This document shows, one piece after another, positions 16,908 to 27,224 of a stretch of 64,000 bases of DNA. How positions within the stretch are numbered: position 1 is the first letter of the stretch; every line of letters starts with the position of its first letter. Position numbers and translations under genes: made by a program. Under the pieces are notes generated by a model, which was not told where the DNA came from, made no database searches, and saw only the letters and a list, made by a program, of their open reading frames with translations. The DNA comes from JASLMY01 sp965226475 (GTDB lineage Bacteria; Pseudomonadota; Alphaproteobacteria; GCA-2731375), in NCBI GenBank assembly GCA_965226475.1, contig CBDDDJ010000005.1, positions 682,001 through 746,000 of the forward strand, in the 5' to 3' direction.

Positions 16908-18196
16908 TCACCGTTCCCGGAACGCCTCGTGCTTCAGCTTCAACACCGGTTTCAGCAGATATTCGATGACGGACTTGGAGCCGGTGTGAATGTCGACGCT
17001 CGCCCGCATGCCCGCGATGATGGGGAGCGAGCCGACCTCCTCGCCCAGATAGGCCCTGTCCGTCTCGGCGAGGAGGCGGAAGTAGGGCTGGCCGTCGGGA
17101 TCGGAATTGGCGTCGGTGGCGATGTGCGTCACCTTGCCCTCCAGACCGCCGTAGCGGACGAAATCATAGGATGTGACCTTGACCACGACCCGCTGGCCTT
17201 CCACGACATGGCCCCGGTCGATGGGGTTGAGCTTCGCCTCCACCACCAGCCTTTCGTGCGTCGGCACGATCTCCATGATCGGCTCGCCCGGCCTGACCAC
17301 GCCGCCGATGGTGTGATAACGCAGGTTCTTGACGATGCCGTCGATCGGGCTGGTGATCCGTGTCCGCTTCGCCTGGGCCGTCGCCGCCACCATCAGTTCG
17401 GAGACGCGGGCGATCTCGCCCTCGACGTCGCGGATCTCGTCGCTCGCCTGGCGCTTGAACTTACGGCTGATCTCCTTCTCCCGTTGCCGTGCCTCCGCGA
17501 GCGCCGAGCGGCCCCGGGGAATGGACGACTTGAGCGCCTCCAGCTTCTTCCGCAGGGCCTCGACCTCGCGGGTAACTGCACGTGTTCCATCCGCGAGGTG
17601 AGGCCCTTCTTCAAGAGCCCCCGGGACATCTCGAAGCGCTCGCGGCTGAAGCCGAGGTCGACCGTCACCGCCTTGCGGTTGGTCTCGAGTTCCCGGATGT
17701 CGAGCTGGCGCTGGCGAATCCTCTGCGCGAGCACGCCCAAGACGCTCTGCTGTTCGCGTCGGCCGGACTCGAACTGTTCGCGCTCGCGCCGCAAGAGTTC
17801 GGGCCGCCGCCGCCGCTCCTCGGCCGGGAACACCGGCTCGGCGCCGTTCACCTCGCCATTCAGGCGGGCACGGGCCAGCACCAGGCCGTCGAGGCGGACC
17901 TGCAGTTCCTCCCGATTGATCCGGTTCACGGCGAGGTCGAGGCGGACCAGTTGATCACCGGCCTGGACCGTGTCGCCGTCCATGACGTCGATCGCCTCGA
18001 CGATTCCGCCCTCCAGGTGCTGAATGACCTTGATCTGGCCGACTGGCACGATCTCCCCATCGGCGATCGCCACCTCTTCGAGCTGGGTGAAATGGGCCCA
18101 AACGACCGCGGCCGCGATCAGGGCGATGACGATCCAGGCCGCCCACCGCCAGGTCGGCAGCGGGTGTTTGTCGACCATGCCGTCGAGCTCGCTCAT
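16908..18196 (-). pseudogene. Type I secretion membrane fusion protein (HlyD family), single-base frameshift
   Basis: The ATG at 18196 overlaps the ATPase stop (ATGA). The first frame encodes a cytoplasmic tail, one membrane segment (WAAWIVIALIAAAVVWA), the lipoyl half-motif (ADGEIVPVGQIKVIQHLEGG) and a coiled coil up to GLTSRMEHVQL. Near 17575 the frame shifts by one base: REVEALRKKLEALKSS and the rest (IVKNLRYHTIGGVVRPGEPI, then the C-terminal beta-barrel) are in another frame to the stop at 16908. One extra base in CAGTTACC would restore Q-L-T-R-E-V-E. HlyD proteins bridge the inner-membrane ABC transporter to TolC. Confidence 0.85.
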
Positions 18197-19935
18197 GTCG
18201 CCGTCCCCATGCGGACGGGACCGCCCGGCCCGCCGACCAGTTCCGGCACCGCCTCGCGCGGCGGGGCGACGCGGGCGATGCGGCCGCGGTCGAGCACCAC
18301 GACGACGCGGCACGCCGCCAGCAGCGAGGGAGAGTGCGTCACCACCACCACCATGTGGTCGCCCGCCAGCGTCGAGAGCGCCCGGGTGAGTTCCTCCTCG
18401 CCCTCGCGGTCGAGGTTGCTCGACGGCTCATCCATCAGCACCACGGGCGGATCCTTGATCAACGCCCGGGCGATCGCGATCCGCTGGCGGATGCCGCCCG
18501 CGAGCCGCATGCCGCCCTCGCCGACGTCGGTGCCGTAACCCTCGGGAAGGTCGATGACGCGGCGGTGCAGACCCACGAGTTCCGCCGCCCTCAGCAGCTC
18601 CGCGTCGCTCGCCTCCGGCGCGCCGGCCAGCAGGTTGTCGCGGATGGAGCCGTCGAAGAGGACGCTCTCCTGCAGTACATAGCCGATCCAGCCGGCGATT
18701 TCGGGCCGCGAAAACTGCGAGAGGTCGGCGCCGTCCAGCAGCACCCGGCCCGAGTCCGGTGGATAGAGCCCCTGCAGTACCTTCAGCAACGTCGTCTTGC
18801 CACCGCCGTTCGCCCCCACCACGCCCAACATCCCCGGCGGCTTGATCTGCGCGCGGAGGCCGTCAAGTGCCGGCGTCTCGCCGCCCGCATAGGTGAAGGT
18901 CACGTTGTCGAGCGCCAGCTCGCCCCGGGGCCGCTCCATCTCCACCCGCGCCCGGCGCGCTTCGCTCGGCAGCGCGAAGACCTCGCCCAGCCGCTCGATC
19001 GCCTGCCGGAAGGCGGCATAGCCGCGCCAGGAGGAGACCAGCTGGTTGAACGGCGCGGCGATGCGGCCGACCAGGATGTTGGCGGCGATCAGCGAGCCGA
19101 TGGTGAGCTGCTGGTCGACGATGGCGATGGCGCCGAAGGTGGTGACCGCGACGGTGGTGCCGACGGTGGCGACAGCGGCGATGTTGACGTAGCCGTCGGT
19201 ATGGCTACCGCGCTCGAGACTGCGTTCGATGGTGCTGGCGTGCTGGCGCTCTCAGCGGGGGCGCAACCAGTCGTCCAGCGCCAGCGCCTTCACCGTCGAG
19301 CGCCCGGCCACCACCTCGCCGATCAGCCGCTCGCGCTGGAAGGCGGCCTGGCGTTCCTCGGCGCTCGCCTTGTTCAGCACTTGGCCGGAGCGAAACGCCA
19401 GCAGCAGGAAAATCGGCAGTGCCGCGGCCATCACCCAGGCCACCGGCTCGGCGATGATGAAGACCAACAACAGGAACAACGCGGCGAAGGGCAGATCGAT
19501 CACGAGCACGGCGGAAGAGCCCGAAAGCGTGTTGCGCACGACCTCGAGGTCGCAAAAAAGCGCCTGCCAGAAGGCGCTCGGCCGCCGTTCGAGTTCGGCG
19601 AGCGGCAGGCTCATCAGCTTCTCGAACAGCTTGCGACCGACCACCGCATCGATCCTGAGCGCCGCCTTCTGCAACATCCGCGCCCGGCTCTGGCGCAAGA
19701 TCAGGTCGAAGGCGAGCACGAAGATCATGCCGACCACCAGCCCCTTCAACGTGCCGAGGCCGGCATAGAACACCACCCGGTCGTAGACCTGCAGCACGAA
19801 GATGGGCGTGGCCAGCGCCATGCAGTTGACGAAGAGGCTCATGAAGGCAACTTCGCGGTAGACCGGCTTTACCGGTTTCAGAACAGGACCCAGCCAGCGT
19901 CGGCGCGCCGCCTTGCTCATCTGGGTCTCGTCCAC
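18193..19935 (-). pseudogene. Type I secretion ABC transporter (permease/ATPase) with one in-frame TGA
   Basis: A single frame of about 580 codons with one TGA at 19252-19254. Before the TGA: five or so membrane segments (MSLFVNCMALATPIFVLQVYDRV near the start). After it: the last membrane segments and the ATPase with Walker A GANGGGKTTLL, signature LAGGIRQRIAIARAL, Walker B VVLMDEPSSNLD and H-loop VVVVTHS. The TGA lies in DDWLRPR, TGA, ERQHASTIERS, where Trp (TGG) would fit. No C39 peptidase domain is present. The GTG at 19935 has GGGGGA upstream; ATG 19920 is an alternative. It is coupled to the hlyD gene. The secreted substrate is not identified in the window. Confidence 0.85.
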
Positions 19936-20198
19936 GCTTTTCCCCCGCCGCCGGCCGCCGGCGACATGCCTCGGGCGAACAAGATATCGCCGGGCATCGG
20001 CTGATCGCCTCCGATGGCCACGATCACCGCATGGCACTCGCCGGCGCCATTGGGATCGTAATGGAGCCGACCCTCGCCGTCACCAACGATGCCGGCCTCG
20101 GAAGCCTCGCTCGGCCGTCGAAGCGCCTCCAGCCGACACGGAGGTCGGCCGGTCTTCCGTCGCGCGACGGTCCGGGATGGTTCGCGACGCCGGTCGCC

Positions 20199-20627
20199 TC
20201 AGGGGACGCGGTCGGCGAGTTTGGTGCCGCGCGGGATCCGCTCGTCGGCCTTGAAATTGAGCTCGATCTTCACGCCGTCCGGATCCCAGAGAAAAACCTG
20301 GCGGCCGCCGGAGGCGATATTGCCCTCGAGCTCCGGAATCACGCGAACCGCATGCTTGACCTTCCGGCGCTTCAGCCGGCTGAGCACGCCAGGCAGGTCG
20401 GCGGCGAAAAGGGCGATGTGATCGAACCGGCCGGTGGTCTTGCTCGGCCGCGCCTTGCGGGGCGAGAGATGCACGATCGGATGGCCGCCCGCATAGAACC
20501 AGGCGCCCGGCGTGTCGAACGGCGGACGCGAGCCCTCCTCCATGCCGAGCACGCTCTTGTAGAACTTGCGCGACGTATCCAGGTCGGCGCAGGCCACGTT
20601 GTAATGATCCATCCCATTGATCGGCAT
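20199..20627 (-). CDS. VOC superfamily (glyoxalase-like) protein
   Basis: 142 residues with a bleomycin-resistance/glyoxalase fold: INGMDHYNVACADLDTSRKFY, GRFDHIALFAADL and a C-terminal DPDGVKIELNF. Metal ligands His in the first and second strands and Glu in the last are present. The substrate is not predictable. The ATG at 20627 has AAGGGAAAC upstream. Confidence 0.88.
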   Translation of the reverse strand: MPINGMDHYNVACADLDTSRKFYKSVLGMEEGSRPPFDTPGAWFYAGGHPIVHLSPRKARPSKTTGRFDHIALFAADLPGVLSRLKRRKVKHAVRVIPELEGNIASGGRQVFLWDPDGVKIELNFKADERIPRGTKLADRVP

Positions 20628-20896
20628 ATTTGTTTCCCTTCCGTGTCATCACGCGCCGGGCGCGTTCGAATTCGTCGGCGGAGTTTAACCCCGCTTTCCG
20701 CCGATGGCCAATCAGCCGGCGGTCACCTGCAGGTGACGCCGCAAATCACCGCGCGGACCTTATCCCCGCCATCGCGGATCTCCGTCGCCTGCTTGGCGAC
20801 CTCGGCCTCGGTCCGGCTCGAGGGCGCCGGCCTCGGCGAATGCCAGGGCCGCCGCGCGCCCGATCCTCGACCCGCGCATTCAAGGACCGATCGGGA

Positions 20897-21412
20897 TCAC
20901 GCCCGCGGCTCGGCGCCGTCCATATTTTCCAGCCCGATAATCGTTGGTTCGTCGAAGATCCGCGGCTCGATCGGCGTTCCGTCGTTGGAGGTCGCATGTT
21001 CGAAATAGGAATCGATACCAGGCAAAACGACGCTTCCCTTCCGGGCGACGCCCAGGAAAATTGGCTTGGTCTTCTCGGGAATTAGGCTGAACCAGTTCGG
21101 GTCGTCGAATGTCCCGCCATAGACCCCGACGATATCGACAAAGCGCTCGAAGGTCAGAAACAGCTTCGTGCCGCAGACATCGCAAAAATGAATATGGACC
21201 CGTTTGCCGCTGCCCTCCGATCTGTGCTCATAGACCCTTGCCTCGCCGTTGGTGAGCTTGAAATCGGACTGCGCGAAGATCGGTTCGACCAGAAAAGCGC
21301 TCCCGGTCGCGCGTTGGCAGAACTTGCAGTGACAGATCGTGACCTTCGTGGGCTCGGACCCGACCGCATAACGCATCGCTCCGCATAGACATCCGCCACC
21401 AGCTTTCGACAT
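20897..21412 (-). CDS. GFA family zinc protein
   Basis: 171 residues with the GFA (glutathione-dependent formaldehyde-activating) domain: GGGCLCGAMRYAV, then ICHCKFCQRATGSAF and FCDVCGTKLFL. The three cysteine clusters bind structural and catalytic zinc. Most GFA-like proteins have unknown substrates. The ATG at 21412 gives the domain start directly; a longer in-frame extension to 21598 has no similarity. Confidence 0.88.
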   Translation of the reverse strand: MSKAGGGCLCGAMRYAVGSEPTKVTICHCKFCQRATGSAFLVEPIFAQSDFKLTNGEARVYEHRSEGSGKRVHIHFCDVCGTKLFLTFERFVDIVGVYGGTFDDPNWFSLIPEKTKPIFLGVARKGSVVLPGIDSYFEHATSNDGTPIEPRIFDEPTIIGLENMDGAEPRA

Positions 21413-21471
21413 CGTGATCCTCCGACCCAGCGTCGACGTCGCGCAACCTATACACCCGCGCGTGTCGCCGC

Positions 21472-22521
21472 CTAGCGGAAGGCCGGCATCACCTCGTGGC
21501 AGAGGCGGTGCAGGCTGGCCTTCACCTGCTCTTCCGTCAGCAGGCCGCCGGCGTTCAACTCCAGGACCAGACCGTCGATGCCCAGCACCTCCCGCCATTC
21601 GCGGAAACAGTCGGTGACTTCGGCCGACGAGCCGAAGGCGACGCGGGAGGCGCGGATGTCGTCGTAGTCGAGGGCGGCAAGCGCCTTCGCCACTCGCTCG
21701 CGCCCGCCGTCGCCGGCGCCCTTGTTGGCGCCCTGCGCCAACAGCAGCCGGGCCTGGCGCTCGAAATAATGCTCGATGCAGGCCTTGGGCTCGTCGTAGC
21801 CGGCACGCTCGTCGGCGCCGACATAGGCCGGCACGCGGAGATAGATGGAGCCCTCGCCCGCGTGACCGCTCTCCTTCCAGGCCGCGCGGTAGCGGTCCAG
21901 GCTCTCCGCCAGGATCGAGAGGCCGTCGCCCCGCAGACCGACGAAGATCGGCAGGCCCTGGCGCGCCACCTTCTCGAAGGTGCCCGCCGAACTTGCCGCC
22001 ATGCGCAACGGCGGGTGCGGGCGCTGCACCGGCGTCGGCACCACTTCGGCGTCCTCGACCTGGTAGTACCGGCCCTCGTAGCTGAATTTACCACCGGCCC
22101 AGGCGAGACGAAGGACCTCCAACGCCTCGTCGAATCGGTCCTGGCTTTCCTCGTAGTCGACGCCGTAGCTGCGGTAGGAGCGGAGGAAACCGCTGCGCCC
22201 GATGCCGAAGTCGAAGCGCCCCCCGCTGATCTGGTCGAGGGTCGCCACCTCTTCCGCGATACGGAGCGGCGTGCCGGCCAACGGCAGGACATAGACCGCG
22301 AGGCCGACCCGCATGCGTTTGGTGCGCGCGGCGATCGCCGTGGCGGTGACAATGGGCGAGGACAGGACCGAACGATCCGGCGTGAAATGAAATTCGGAGA
22401 GCCAGGCGCAATCGAGGCCCCAGGCCTCCCCCGAGGCCACGAGGTCGAAGCCCTCCTGGAAGGCGCGCTCGGCCCCGCCGCCGTCGCGAAAGCCGAACTC
22501 CATGAACATGCCGAAATGCAT
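21472..22521 (-). CDS. LLM-class flavin-dependent oxidoreductase
   Basis: 349 residues of the luciferase-like monooxygenase family: MHFGMFMEFGFRDGG at the start, WLSEFHFTPDRSVLSSP, TLDQISGGRFDFGIGRS and PHPPLRMAASSAGT. The enzymes use reduced FMN or F420 and oxygen on aldehydes, sulfonates or similar compounds. The ATG at 22521 is the natural domain start with GAGGCGGCG upstream. It is divergent from arsM across 300 bp in which I see no further gene. Confidence 0.9.
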   Translation of the reverse strand: MHFGMFMEFGFRDGGGAERAFQEGFDLVASGEAWGLDCAWLSEFHFTPDRSVLSSPIVTATAIAARTKRMRVGLAVYVLPLAGTPLRIAEEVATLDQISGGRFDFGIGRSGFLRSYRSYGVDYEESQDRFDEALEVLRLAWAGGKFSYEGRYYQVEDAEVVPTPVQRPHPPLRMAASSAGTFEKVARQGLPIFVGLRGDGLSILAESLDRYRAAWKESGHAGEGSIYLRVPAYVGADERAGYDEPKACIEHYFERQARLLLAQGANKGAGDGGRERVAKALAALDYDDIRASRVAFGSSAEVTDCFREWREVLGIDGLVLELNAGGLLTEEQVKASLHRLCHEVMPAFR

Positions 22522-22821
22522 CGCCGCCTCTATTTCCGCTTGGGTCCGGGCGAGGACCCGGCGTGGCCCCATGTTGGCGCCGCCGACGCGGCGGGGCAAG
22601 TGCGCCGCGCGCATCGGCTGGCGGCGCTGGCCGTTCCCTTTTCGCCGAGAACGGCGACAATCGGCAAGCCGAGGGCCGACATGCAACGGCATCGAAATTG
22701 CCGCCGGGGACCCGAACCGCTACTCTGAGGCTCGAAGCTGGCGACCATCCGACGAACGCCGGTTTGCGGCCGGGGCCCAGGCTCCGGCGCGCCGGCCGGG
22801 ACGTAAACGGAGACCGAACGA

Positions 22822-23640
22822 GTGGCGGCGAACATCAAGACGATCGTCAGCGAGCGCTATGGTGAAATCGCCCGCGGCGGCCTCGGCCGCGAGGACGACC
22901 AGGCCCGCGCCATCGCGACGGCCTTTGGCTACTCCGAGGCCGACCTCGCCAGCATCCCGGCCGAGGCCAACATGGGCCTCGGCTGCGGCAACCCCACCGC
23001 GATGGCCAGCTTGCGCGATGGCGAGACGGTGGTTGACCTCGGCAGCGGCGGTGGCCTCGACGTTTTCCTGGCGGCCCGCAAGGTCGGGCCGACGGGCCGG
23101 GCTACCGGGATCGACATGACCGCCGACATGATCGAACTAGCGGAACGGAATGCCCGCCAAGCCAGCCTCGCCAACGTCGCCTTTCACGTCGCCGAAATCG
23201 AGGACATGCCTCTGGACGACGACAGCGTCGACTGCGTCATCTCGAACTGCGTCCTCGTCCTGGTCCCGGACAAGCTAGCCGCTTTCAGGGAGATCCACCG
23301 GATCCTGAAGCCGGGCGGTCGGCTGGCGGTGAGCGACATCGCGCTCAAGAAGGCACTGCCGGCCGAGCTGGCCCGGAGCGTGGAGGCTTACACCGGCTGC
23401 ATCGCCGGTGCCCTGGAAATCGCGGAATACGATCGGCTGCTGCGCGCCGCCGGCTTCGAGGCGGTGGAAATCATCGACACCGGTGCCGACCTGAATGTCT
23501 ATCGCACGAACGAGGCCCCCGATCTGGATCTCGGGGAAGGGGCGACGGCGGCGTGTTGTGGGCCGGCGGGCGGCGAAAGTCTCGGGGACGTCGACGTCAA
23601 CGAGTTTGCCGCGAGCGTAAAGGTTTTCGCCCTGAAATGA
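22822..23640 (+). CDS. arsM: Arsenite methyltransferase
   Basis: 272 residues. The SAM motif is VVDLGSGGGLDVFLAARKVG, preceded by the ArsM N-terminus GLGCGNPTAMASL. Cysteines in ISNCVLVLVPD and YTGCIAGALE, with CC near the C-terminus (TAACCGPAG), are in the positions that bind As(III). The enzyme methylates arsenite to volatile species using SAM. The start is GTG 22822 (GTGGCGGCG). No arsR or other ars gene is adjacent. Confidence 0.9.
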   Translation: MAANIKTIVSERYGEIARGGLGREDDQARAIATAFGYSEADLASIPAEANMGLGCGNPTAMASLRDGETVVDLGSGGGLDVFLAARKVGPTGRATGIDMTADMIELAERNARQASLANVAFHVAEIEDMPLDDDSVDCVISNCVLVLVPDKLAAFREIHRILKPGGRLAVSDIALKKALPAELARSVEAYTGCIAGALEIAEYDRLLRAAGFEAVEIIDTGADLNVYRTNEAPDLDLGEGATAACCGPAGGESLGDVDVNEFAASVKVFALK

Positions 23641-23847
23641 CCGGTCCGAGGACAGTTGCGCCGGGCGTCGTTGAACAGACCAGCGTCATCGGACCAGTTA
23701 TCGCGGCAAGCCGGCCGCGCTCGATCTTCGATCGTGACGTAAATGTCGGCCATGAGGATGGGCCGTGGCGGGGCGCGGCGGAGCAAGTGCGCCGCGCGCG
23801 AGGCTTTGCTATGCTTGGTCCGACGGGACGAAGCGAGGGAGACGACG

Positions 23848-24810
23848 ATGGCCAGGCGGGCATTCGAGGCGAAGGGGGTCATTCCGGCGACGCTGCTGGC
23901 GTTCGACGAGGACCGGCAAATCGACGAGGCGCCCTCGCGCCGGCATCTCGCCCATGTCGGGGCGACGCGCGGGATCGGCGCCATCACCGTCAACGCGCAC
24001 GCCTCGGAAGCGCATGCCTGCACATTCGAGGAACAGCGCCGCATCCTCGACTTCACCATGGACGAGGTCGGCGATGCGCACCCGATCGTCAACGGGATCT
24101 ACGCCGACGGCTCCATGGCGGCGGCGCGGCTCGCGCGCATGGCCAAGGATGGCGGCGCCTCGGCGCTGCTGGTCTTCCCGCCCAACTCCATGATCATGGG
24201 TGGCCAGCTCCGGCCCGAGATGGCGATCGCGCATTTCTCCGAGATCGCGTCGGCCAGCGATTTGCCGATCATCGTCTTCCAGTATCCGGCCTCCGGCGGG
24301 CTCGGCTATCCGCTTCCCACGCTGCTTTCGATGGTGGAGACGGTGCCGCAAATCGTCGCCATCAAGGACTGGTCGAACGACCCCATGCTGCACGAGCGCC
24401 ACATCCGCACGCTGCAAAACCTCCCCCGCCCGGTGAGCGTGCTGACCACGCACAGCTCCTGGCTGATGAGCAGCCTCGTGATGGGGGCGAGGGGCCTGCT
24501 GTCGGGCGCCGGCAGCGTCATCGCCGATTTGCAGGTGGCGCTGTTCGAAGCCGTCCAGGCCAAGGATTTGGCCCGCGCCCAGGCGGTCAACGAGCGGATC
24601 TATCCCCTGGCGCAGGCTTTCTACGCACCGCCGTTCCTGGACATGCACAATCGCATGAAGGAATGCCTGGTGATGCTGGGCCGGATGGAGAAGGCGATCG
24701 TCCGCCCACCGCTGATGAAACTCTCCGAGGCCGAATTGGCGCGGCTGCGCGCCGCGCTCGACCAGGCCGGCATCCGCGCCGAGGGCGCCATGCCGGTGGC
24801 GGCGGAATAA
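23848..24810 (+). CDS. Dihydrodipicolinate synthase family (DapA-like) aldolase/lyase
   Basis: 320 residues. The TIM-barrel Schiff-base Lys is in PQIVAIKDWSND and the Tyr in PIIVFQYPASGG. The N-terminal GVIPATLLAFDEDRQID is the family opening. Because the glycine-rich TT motif of true DapA is replaced (AHASEAHACTFEEQ), it more likely acts on another 2-keto acid aldol. The ATG at 23848 follows GAGGGAGACGACG. Confidence 0.85.
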   Translation: MARRAFEAKGVIPATLLAFDEDRQIDEAPSRRHLAHVGATRGIGAITVNAHASEAHACTFEEQRRILDFTMDEVGDAHPIVNGIYADGSMAAARLARMAKDGGASALLVFPPNSMIMGGQLRPEMAIAHFSEIASASDLPIIVFQYPASGGLGYPLPTLLSMVETVPQIVAIKDWSNDPMLHERHIRTLQNLPRPVSVLTTHSSWLMSSLVMGARGLLSGAGSVIADLQVALFEAVQAKDLARAQAVNERIYPLAQAFYAPPFLDMHNRMKECLVMLGRMEKAIVRPPLMKLSEAELARLRAALDQAGIRAEGAMPVAAE

Positions 24811-24835
24811 GCGGGTAACCGGTTGTTGTCGTGTT

Positions 24836-24850
24836 TTAACGGGGCGTTAA
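24836..24850. promoter_or_regulatory. Palindromic operator-like site TTAACGGGGCGTTAA
   Basis: TTAACG, three G, CGTTAA: a perfect 6-3-6 inverted repeat in the region between the DapA-like gene and the next small gene. It has the size of a dimeric regulator site, but no regulator gene is adjacent, and it could be chance. Confidence 0.3.
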
Positions 24851-24936
24851 CCACCGCGTCTTAAAGTCATGGGGAGTAATGGCCGGCAATCCCGTCGGCG
24901 CGCGTACCCTCCGAACCGCAAGGGAAGGACGGTCCG

Positions 24937-25134
24937 ATGTTGGAAGGAATTTTCCGCATACCCGATATCGCGCGGGTCCGCCCGAGGGAGCGTCCCCGCG
25001 TGGTCGACCAGGTGGACACCGTCCAGCCCAGCCGCGAGGACGGCGAGCGGAAAGAGCGCCGCCGCCCCGACGACGACCACCGCCACCACCCCGACGACCC
25101 CGCTCTCGGCCGCGAGATCGACCTGGACGTCTGA
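24937..25134 (+). CDS. Small hydrophilic hypothetical protein
   Basis: 65 residues beginning MLEGIFRIPDIARVRPRERP, then a highly charged Arg/Asp/His-rich stretch, ending EIDLDV. No membrane segment or known motif. The purine-rich AAGGGAAGGA lies ahead of the ATG, and the N-terminus has a more natural composition than the overlapping frames. I do not recognise a family. Confidence 0.45.
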   Translation: MLEGIFRIPDIARVRPRERPRVVDQVDTVQPSREDGERKERRRPDDDHRHHPDDPALGREIDLDV

Positions 25135-25207
25135 TCCGCGCCCTCGCTTCTTCGCGGCCGCCGAATCCTGCTAGGGTCCGGCCGGGATCGCGAGAGGAGA
25201 GGCGCGC

Positions 25208-27224
25208 ATGGCCGCGACCTGGCGGGTCGGCATCGATATCGGCGGGACCTTCACGGACGTGGTGGCCCTGGACTCGTCGAGCGGGGCGCTCCGGAGCGCC
25301 AAGGTACCGAGCCGGCCGGAGGCGCCGGTCACCGCGATCCGGGAGGCGCTGGCGGCCGTCGGCCTGGCGTTGGAGCACGTCGGCGACCTGATCCACGGGA
25401 CCACGCGGGTCACCAACGCCATCGTCGAGGACAAGTTGCCGCCGGTGGCGCTGATCCAGACGGAAGGCTTCACCGACACCCTCGACATCGGGCGGCAGAG
25501 TCGGCGGGAACTCTATCGCCTCGACGTGCCGCCGAAGCTACCCGCCATCGTACCCGCCGCGCGCCGCTTTCCCGTCAGGGAACGGCTCGACCACCGGGGC
25601 GAGGTCCTCGTGCCCCTCGAGGACGAGGCCATTGCCCAGGCCGTCGACGCGGCCGGGGCCAGCGGCGCCGCCGCCGTCGCCGTCTCCCTCCTCCACAGCT
25701 ACGCCAACCCGGCGCACGAGATCCGCATCGGCGAAAGACTGGCGGAGATCGCCGGCCACGTCTCCCTCTCCCACCGGGTCAATCCGGAGGCGCGCGAGTT
25801 CGAGCGGACGGCGGCCACCGCGCTCAACGCCGCCGTCATGCCGATCACCGTCGACTATCTGGCGGAGTTGGAGCGCGAGGTGCCGCTGGGCGAGAGACTG
25901 CATATCTTCCACTCGGCGGGTGGCATGGCCTCGCCCCACGCGGTCCGCGAGCGCCCGCTGGTCATGGCGCTCTCCGGTCCCGCCGCCGGCGTCGCGGCGG
26001 CGGCCCGCGCCGGCCGGCGGTTGGAACGCCAATTGGTGCTGAGTTTCGACATGGGCGGCACCACGACCGACGTCTGCCTGATCCGGGACGGCCGGGCGGA
26101 GGTCAGCGACGACCGCGCCATCGCCGGCCGGCCGCTTCGCCAGCCGATGGTGAACGTGCATTCGATCGGCGCCGGCGGCGGCTCGATCGTCAGCCTTGGC
26201 GCGGGGGGCCTTTCCGTCGGGCCGGAGAGCGCGGGCGCCGACCCGGGACCCGCCTGCTACGGCCAGGGTGGTAGCGAGCCGACGGTGACCGACGCCAACC
26301 TGGTTCTGGGCTATCTCGATTCCGAGCGGCGACTCGGTGACGCCATCCACCTCGACCCGGACCTCGCGCGCCGGGCGCTCGAACCGTTGGCCGGTGCCCT
26401 CGGCGTGAATGTAGTCGCCTGCGCGCTCGGCGTGCTCAGGGTTGCCAACGCGACGATGGCGCGCGCGCTCCGCCGGGTAACGGTGGAACGCGGGATCGAC
26501 GGGCGGCGGGCCACGCTCCTGGCCTTCGGCGGCGCCGGGCCGATGCATGCCGCCGGCCTGGCCCGCGAGTTCGGCGTGTCGGAGGTGATCGTGCCCGAGG
26601 TCTCCAGCGGTTTCTCGGCCCTCGGCTGCCTGATCGCCGACGTCAGCCACAGCCAGCAGCGGACGGTCAGGATGACGCGGGACGGCTGGGACGCCGCCCG
26701 CTTCGAGGCGATCCGGGAGGAACTGATCGCGCCACTCCGCCAGCCGCTCGAGGCGTGCGGCCTCTCGGAGCGGATCGTCACCGAGAACATCGCCCTCATG
26801 CGGTATGTGGCACAGAACTATACGGTCGAAGTCCCCTTCTCGGCCCCGGCCGCCGCCACCCGCCTGGAGGCGGACTTCCACCATGCCCACGACGCCCTCT
26901 ACGGCTTCGCCACGGACGAGGAGTGGATCGTCCAGGGCATCCGGGTGCAGGTTTCCCTGCCCTCCGAGATCGACACCCCGGTGCACGACGGCGGCACCCG
27001 GAACATCGCCCGCGCCCATGGCACCTGCTGGTTCACGGCCGACGCACCGACGCGGACCCCGCGTTTCGAGCGCGAGGGGCTGGTTCGCGAGGTCGACGTC
27101 GCGGGGCCCGCCATCGTCGGGGATGCCGTCTCGACCATCGTCGTCCCCCCCCCCCCCCCCCCCCGGCTGGCGCTGCCGGCCCGACGGCCGAGGCAATCTC
27201 TTCATGGCGGAGGTCACCCGATGA
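25208..27224 (+). pseudogene. hyuA: Hydantoinase/oxoprolinase subunit A, frameshifted at a 20-C tract
   Basis: About 670 codons. The N-terminus WRVGIDIGGTFTDVVALDS, the central LSFDMGGTTTDVCLIRD and LLAFGGAGPMHA are hallmarks of HyuA/OplA, the ATP-dependent enzyme opening hydantoin or 5-oxoproline rings. The frame is intact to GDAVSTIVV and then enters a run of 20 C. After the run the natural C-terminus (GWRCRPDGRGNLFMAEVTR) is in another frame and ends at the TGA that overlaps the ATG of hyuB, the normal coupled arrangement. As written, translation would run into hyuB out of frame. One base fewer or two more in the C run restores it. The ATG at 25208 follows GAGAGGAGAGG. Confidence 0.85.
27145..27164 (+). 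repeat. Homopolymer tract of 20 C inside hyuA
   Basis: Twenty consecutive C after GTCGT, before GGCTGG. The codons around it (VV, then P, then GWRC) would need only about six C. It is the cause of the hyuA frameshift. Confidence 0.95.

Noticed and set aside
15646..19935. Genetic code change with TGA read as Trp
   Set aside because: Two internal TGAs fall at likely Trp sites, but many intact genes here (plsX, ihfA, merR, bamE, istA) end in TGA, so it is a normal stop.
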